Below, piece by piece: positions 33,075-35,579 of a DNA stretch of 35,579 bases. The notes beneath the pieces were generated by a model that was given only the letters and a program-made list of their open reading frames with translations, was not told where the DNA came from and did not search any database. Source of the stretch: an uncultured Microbulbifer sp. GTDB taxonomy: Bacteria; Pseudomonadota; Gammaproteobacteria; Pseudomonadales; Cellvibrionaceae. The position numbers were made by a program, and so were the translations under genes. Where the stretch lies: NCBI RefSeq assembly GCF_913055755.1, contig NZ_CAJXKH010000033.1, positions 1 to 35,579 on the forward strand. Direction: 5' to 3'. The stretch's first letter is position 1; every line of letters starts with the position of its first letter.

Positions 33075-33728
33075 ATGTCCAGTCCCGCCAGAGTGATGAT
33101 GGTCGACGACCACCCCCTGTTCCGCAAAGGGCTGATGCAACTGTTCAGCCTGGAGCCGCGCCTGGAATTGGTGGCAGAAGCCAGCGATGGCGAAGAGGCG
33201 ATAAAACTTGCGGAGGAATGTGACCCCGATGTCATCCTGCTCGACCTGAATATGCGCGGCATGGATGGCCTCGATACCCTGCGCGCCATGCGCGCCGCGG
33301 ATGTCACCGCACGCATCGTGATGCTCACCGTGTCCGACAACAACGCGGATGTGGTGGCCTGCATCCGCGCCGGCGCCGACGGCTACCTGCTGAAGGACAT
33401 GGACCCGGAAGACATCCTCGAACAGGTGCTGGCGGTGACCCACGGCAAAATGGCCATCAGCCAGCGCCTCACGGAAATTCTCGCCTCGGCCCTGCGCAAA
33501 CCGGACAAAACCGGCGCCGACACCCTCTCTACCCTCACCAGCCGCGAATACCAGATTCTGCGGTTGATCGCCGACGGCCTCAGCAACAAGCTGATCGCCC
33601 GCGAACTCGACATTAGTGACGCCACCGTCAAGGTACACGTGAAGCACCTGCTGAAAAAACTCGGCATGCGCTCCCGTGTGGAAGCCGCGGTGTGGATGGT
33701 CAACCAGAAGCGGCCAGAGTCCTACTGA
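33075..33728 (+). CDS. narL: Nitrate/nitrite response regulator NarL
   Basis: 217 residues. The receiver domain (1-125) has D11 and D12, phospho-acceptor D57 (VILLDLNM) and conserved K107 (YLLKDMDPED). The LuxR-type helix-turn-helix spans ~150-210 (LTSREYQILRLIADGLSNKLIARELDISDATVKVHVKHLLKKL). This is the standard NarL/NarP form and it should bind TACYYMT heptamers. AGGAG precedes ATG 33075 by 6 bases. It is divergent from narK and followed by moeA after 15 bases. Its cognate kinase NarX is not adjacent but lies at 22341 on the same strand. Confidence 0.95.
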   Translation: MSSPARVMMVDDHPLFRKGLMQLFSLEPRLELVAEASDGEEAIKLAEECDPDVILLDLNMRGMDGLDTLRAMRAADVTARIVMLTVSDNNADVVACIRAGADGYLLKDMDPEDILEQVLAVTHGKMAISQRLTEILASALRKPDKTGADTLSTLTSREYQILRLIADGLSNKLIARELDISDATVKVHVKHLLKKLGMRSRVEAAVWMVNQKRPESY

Positions 33729-33743
33729 CCCCGGAGTTTCCCA

Positions 33744-34997
33744 ATGAGTGACTGCTGTTCCCAGCCCGGCCTGATTTCCATCGAACAGGCCCGGGCAACC
33801 CTGCTCGACGATATTTCCCCCCTCAGCGACAGCGAATCGATTCCCCTGGCCCAGGCCGCCGGCCGCGTGCTCGCGCAGGCGGTGGCTTCCAGCGTGTGCC
33901 TGCCCCCCTGCGACAACTCGGCGATGGACGGCTATGCACTGCGCTACGCCGATCTGGACTGCGCCGACCTGGAAAAGGGCGCGCCCCTCGAGCAGATCGG
34001 CAAATCCTTTGCCGGCAGTCCGTTCGACGGCGAGGTCTGGCCCGGTACCTGTGTGCGTATCATGACCGGTGCGGCAATGCCCGCCGGTGCCGATACGGTG
34101 GTGATGCAGGAGCAGGTCACCGCCAACGGTGCCTCCATCGTCATCCATGGTGAAGTGCGCCGCGGCGACCACGTGCGCCGCCGCGGCGAGGATATCCGCG
34201 AAGGCGATACCCTGCTGCAGGCCGGCAGCCGCATTTCAGTCGCCCGTATCGCGCTGCTGGCGGCGGCGGGTATCGGCCGTGTGGAGGTGCAGCGGCGCCC
34301 GGTCGTCGCCCTCTTCTCTACCGGCGACGAACTGCGCCAGCCCGGCGATGTCCTCGGCAGGGGCGAAATCTATGACAGCAACCGCATCGCATTGCTGGCA
34401 GCGCTGGCAAAACTGGAAGTCGAGGTCCTCGACCTGGGGATACTGCCGGACAACCGCGAGATCATCCGCGAAAACCTCGCCCGCGCCGCGCGCGAGGCCG
34501 ACGCCATTATTACTTCCGGCGGCGTGTCCGTGGGCGAGGCGGACTACACCCGCGAAGTACTGGAGGAAATGGGGGAGATCGGATTCTGGAAAGTGGCGAT
34601 GAAGCCCGGCAAGCCCTTTGCCTACGGACGCCTGCGCGGCACGCCCTTCTTCGGCCTGCCCGGCAACCCGGTGTCGGCGCTGGTCACCTTCCAGCAACTG
34701 GTGGTGCCGGCACTGACCGTCATGCAGGGCGGCGCCTGGTCTGCACCGGTGCCGCTGCAAGCGAGGTTGTTGCAGCCGCTGAGGAAAAGTCCCGGGCGCA
34801 CCGATTTCCAGCGCGGTATCTACCGCAGTGATGAACACGGTACGCTGTGCGTCGAGCCGGTGGGTGCCCAGGGCAGCCATATCCTCTCGGGGCTCGCCGA
34901 TGCCAATTGCCTGATTGTGCTGGCCCGCGACAGCGGCAGCGTCAAGGCCGGTGAAGTGGTAGCGATCGAGCCGCTGGCGCGACCGCTGGGGCTCTGA
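33744..34997 (+). CDS. moeA: Molybdopterin molybdenumtransferase MoeA
   Basis: 417 residues; inserts molybdate into adenylylated molybdopterin, the last step before guanylation for NarG. Motifs: PPCDNSAMDGYALRYADL near residue 55, WPGTCVRIMTGAAMPAGADTVVMQEQV near 95, VALFSTGDEL and YDSNRIALLAAL (190-225), TSGGVSVGEADYTREVLEEMG (~255-275), and MKPGKPFAYGRLRGTPFFGLPGNPVSALV (~290-320). GGAG lies 7 bases before ATG 33744. It is co-directional with narL (15-base gap), so NarL autoregulation may also set cofactor supply. A His/Cys-rich start (MSDCC) is not typical but is short. Confidence 0.96.
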   Translation: MSDCCSQPGLISIEQARATLLDDISPLSDSESIPLAQAAGRVLAQAVASSVCLPPCDNSAMDGYALRYADLDCADLEKGAPLEQIGKSFAGSPFDGEVWPGTCVRIMTGAAMPAGADTVVMQEQVTANGASIVIHGEVRRGDHVRRRGEDIREGDTLLQAGSRISVARIALLAAAGIGRVEVQRRPVVALFSTGDELRQPGDVLGRGEIYDSNRIALLAALAKLEVEVLDLGILPDNREIIRENLARAAREADAIITSGGVSVGEADYTREVLEEMGEIGFWKVAMKPGKPFAYGRLRGTPFFGLPGNPVSALVTFQQLVVPALTVMQGGAWSAPVPLQARLLQPLRKSPGRTDFQRGIYRSDEHGTLCVEPVGAQGSHILSGLADANCLIVLARDSGSVKAGEVVAIEPLARPLGL

Positions 34998-35008
34998 TCC
35001 GGAGCCCC
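34988..35008 (+). terminator. Hairpin at the moeA stop codon
   Basis: GGGGCTC (34988-34994) pairs with GAGCCCC (35002-35008), and the moeA TGA lies in the loop. No T-run follows, so it is a weak terminator candidate. Confidence 0.35.
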
Positions 35009-35039
35009 ATTCATTCCGGCTATCCCGGACATCCAATTG

Positions 35040-35063
35040 CCCGGGCCGCCGCCGCGGCCCGGG
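35040..35063. terminator. GC-rich hairpin between convergent genes
   Basis: A perfect 10-bp stem (35040-35049 with 35054-35063) and a 4-base loop lie between moeA (+) and a barrel gene (-). Neither strand has a clear T-run, but the position between convergent genes favours a transcription-ending role. Confidence 0.5.
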
Positions 35064-35085
35064 ACCTGCCGCGAACTAACCGTTA

Positions 35086-35579
35086 TTACAGTTTGCCGAC
35101 CATGTTCAGGAACACGCCCTGGCTGTCGTAGTCCAGGTCGGTGAGATCATCGGAGAAGTCGGTGAAGTTGTAACCCACACCGGCTTTGAAGTTACGCCCC
35201 AACTGGCGATAGATCGCCAGCAGCGCGCCGCTCCTGCTGTCCCCCGCTTCCGGCAGATCCAGCATGCGCCCTTCCAGCAACAGATCCCACTGGTTGACGA
35301 AGTGCCAGTCCGCCCGCAACACGTACAGGTGCGCGGTACTGTCGAAAAACTCCGGATCTTGCCGCTGCATGCTCAACTGGCCGAGGCGGTAGGCGTACTT
35401 GGCCCCCAGGGTCCAGCGCCGGGTCAGATCGTAGTTGCTGTCCACCGAGAAGATATGGCTCTTCTGCACGAACTCCGTCGCGTTGCTGGTGCTGTTGGAC
35501 GTTACCAGCACCTGATCCGTGGTCGGCACGTTGTAGAAGTAGGTGTACTTCAGCAGCGTGTTCCAACGATCGTTATTCA
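35086..35579 (-). CDS. Outer-membrane beta-barrel domain (C-terminal part, runs off the right edge)
   Basis: The reverse strand is open from the stop at 35086 to the window edge (164 codons). It is not a 147-residue gene starting at GTG 35529, since the frame continues upstream with NNDRWNTLLKYTYFYN. It consists of amphipathic strands: RRWTLGAKYAYRLGQLSM, LYVLRADWHFVNQWDLLLEGRM, and GVGYNFTDFSDDLTDLDYDSQG near the end, finishing ...LNMVGKL. I have seen this ending as the terminal barrel of large surface proteins in gammaproteobacteria, so the rest of the gene may be long. Its function is unknown, and there is no obvious link to nitrate. Confidence 0.75.
   Translation of the reverse strand, partial: NNDRWNTLLKYTYFYNVPTTDQVLVTSNSTSNATEFVQKSHIFSVDSNYDLTRRWTLGAKYAYRLGQLSMQRQDPEFFDSTAHLYVLRADWHFVNQWDLLLEGRMLDLPEAGDSRSGALLAIYRQLGRNFKAGVGYNFTDFSDDLTDLDYDSQGVFLNMVGKL

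Noticed and set aside
32670..34172. Minus-strand open frame of 500 codons across narK start, narL and moeA
   Set aside because: Overlaps the 5' end of narK in another frame and two conserved plus-strand genes; shadow composition.

Overview
The window is about 60% GC, densely coding DNA from a bacterial chromosome. Outer-membrane barrels, a ubiquinone-type nitrate respiratory chain, NarX/NarL regulation and a UbiTUV set point to a marine-type gammaproteobacterium. A Cellvibrionales or Pseudomonadales relative such as Microbulbifer is my guess from gene content and from one dispersed-looking palindrome; it is not proven. I found no rRNA, tRNA, CRISPR array, integrase or transposase. The theme is anaerobic life on nitrate.

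Layout. 1-738 (-) is the 5' part of moaA (Mo cofactor), preceded by a structured leader. 974-2185 (-) is an outer-membrane porin. 2377-3684 (-) and 4020-5495 (+) are divergent nitrate/nitrite MFS transporters, the second followed directly by a PP2C phosphatase/Ser-Thr kinase fusion. 7248-7304 holds two NrdR boxes overlapped by an FNR/ANR-like box. They control a class III ribonucleotide reductase set whose glycyl-radical domain is a separate 55-residue gene, then a perfect 29-bp inverted repeat, then nrdG.

10590-22055 (-) reads as one long operon: narG-narH-narJ-narI-parvulin-DGC protein-ubiT-ubiU-ubiV-second parvulin, closed by a terminator at 10527-10557. It couples nitrate reductase to oxygen-independent ubiquinone synthesis. 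Divergent from narG is narX with a small Cys-rich partner gene.

24564-28118 (-) is a periplasmic cytochrome cluster: a diheme c4-type cytochrome, a diheme peroxidase-like protein, and a beta-helix protein fused to a cytochrome c domain. After it come trhP (a third U32 protein, tRNA modification), nnrS (nitric oxide related), narK (nitrate/nitrite antiporter), divergent narL and moeA, and at the right edge the C-terminal barrel of an outer-membrane protein.

Regulation. NarL-type 7-2-7 sites are visible between narG and narX (22164-22179), narK and narL (32977-32996), and the two left-hand nitrate transporters (3791-3806). The window is therefore a nitrate-respiration island with its own sensor, regulator, transporters, cofactor genes, quinone supply and anaerobic dNTP supply. 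No nir, nor or nos gene and no assimilatory nitrite reductase is present here.
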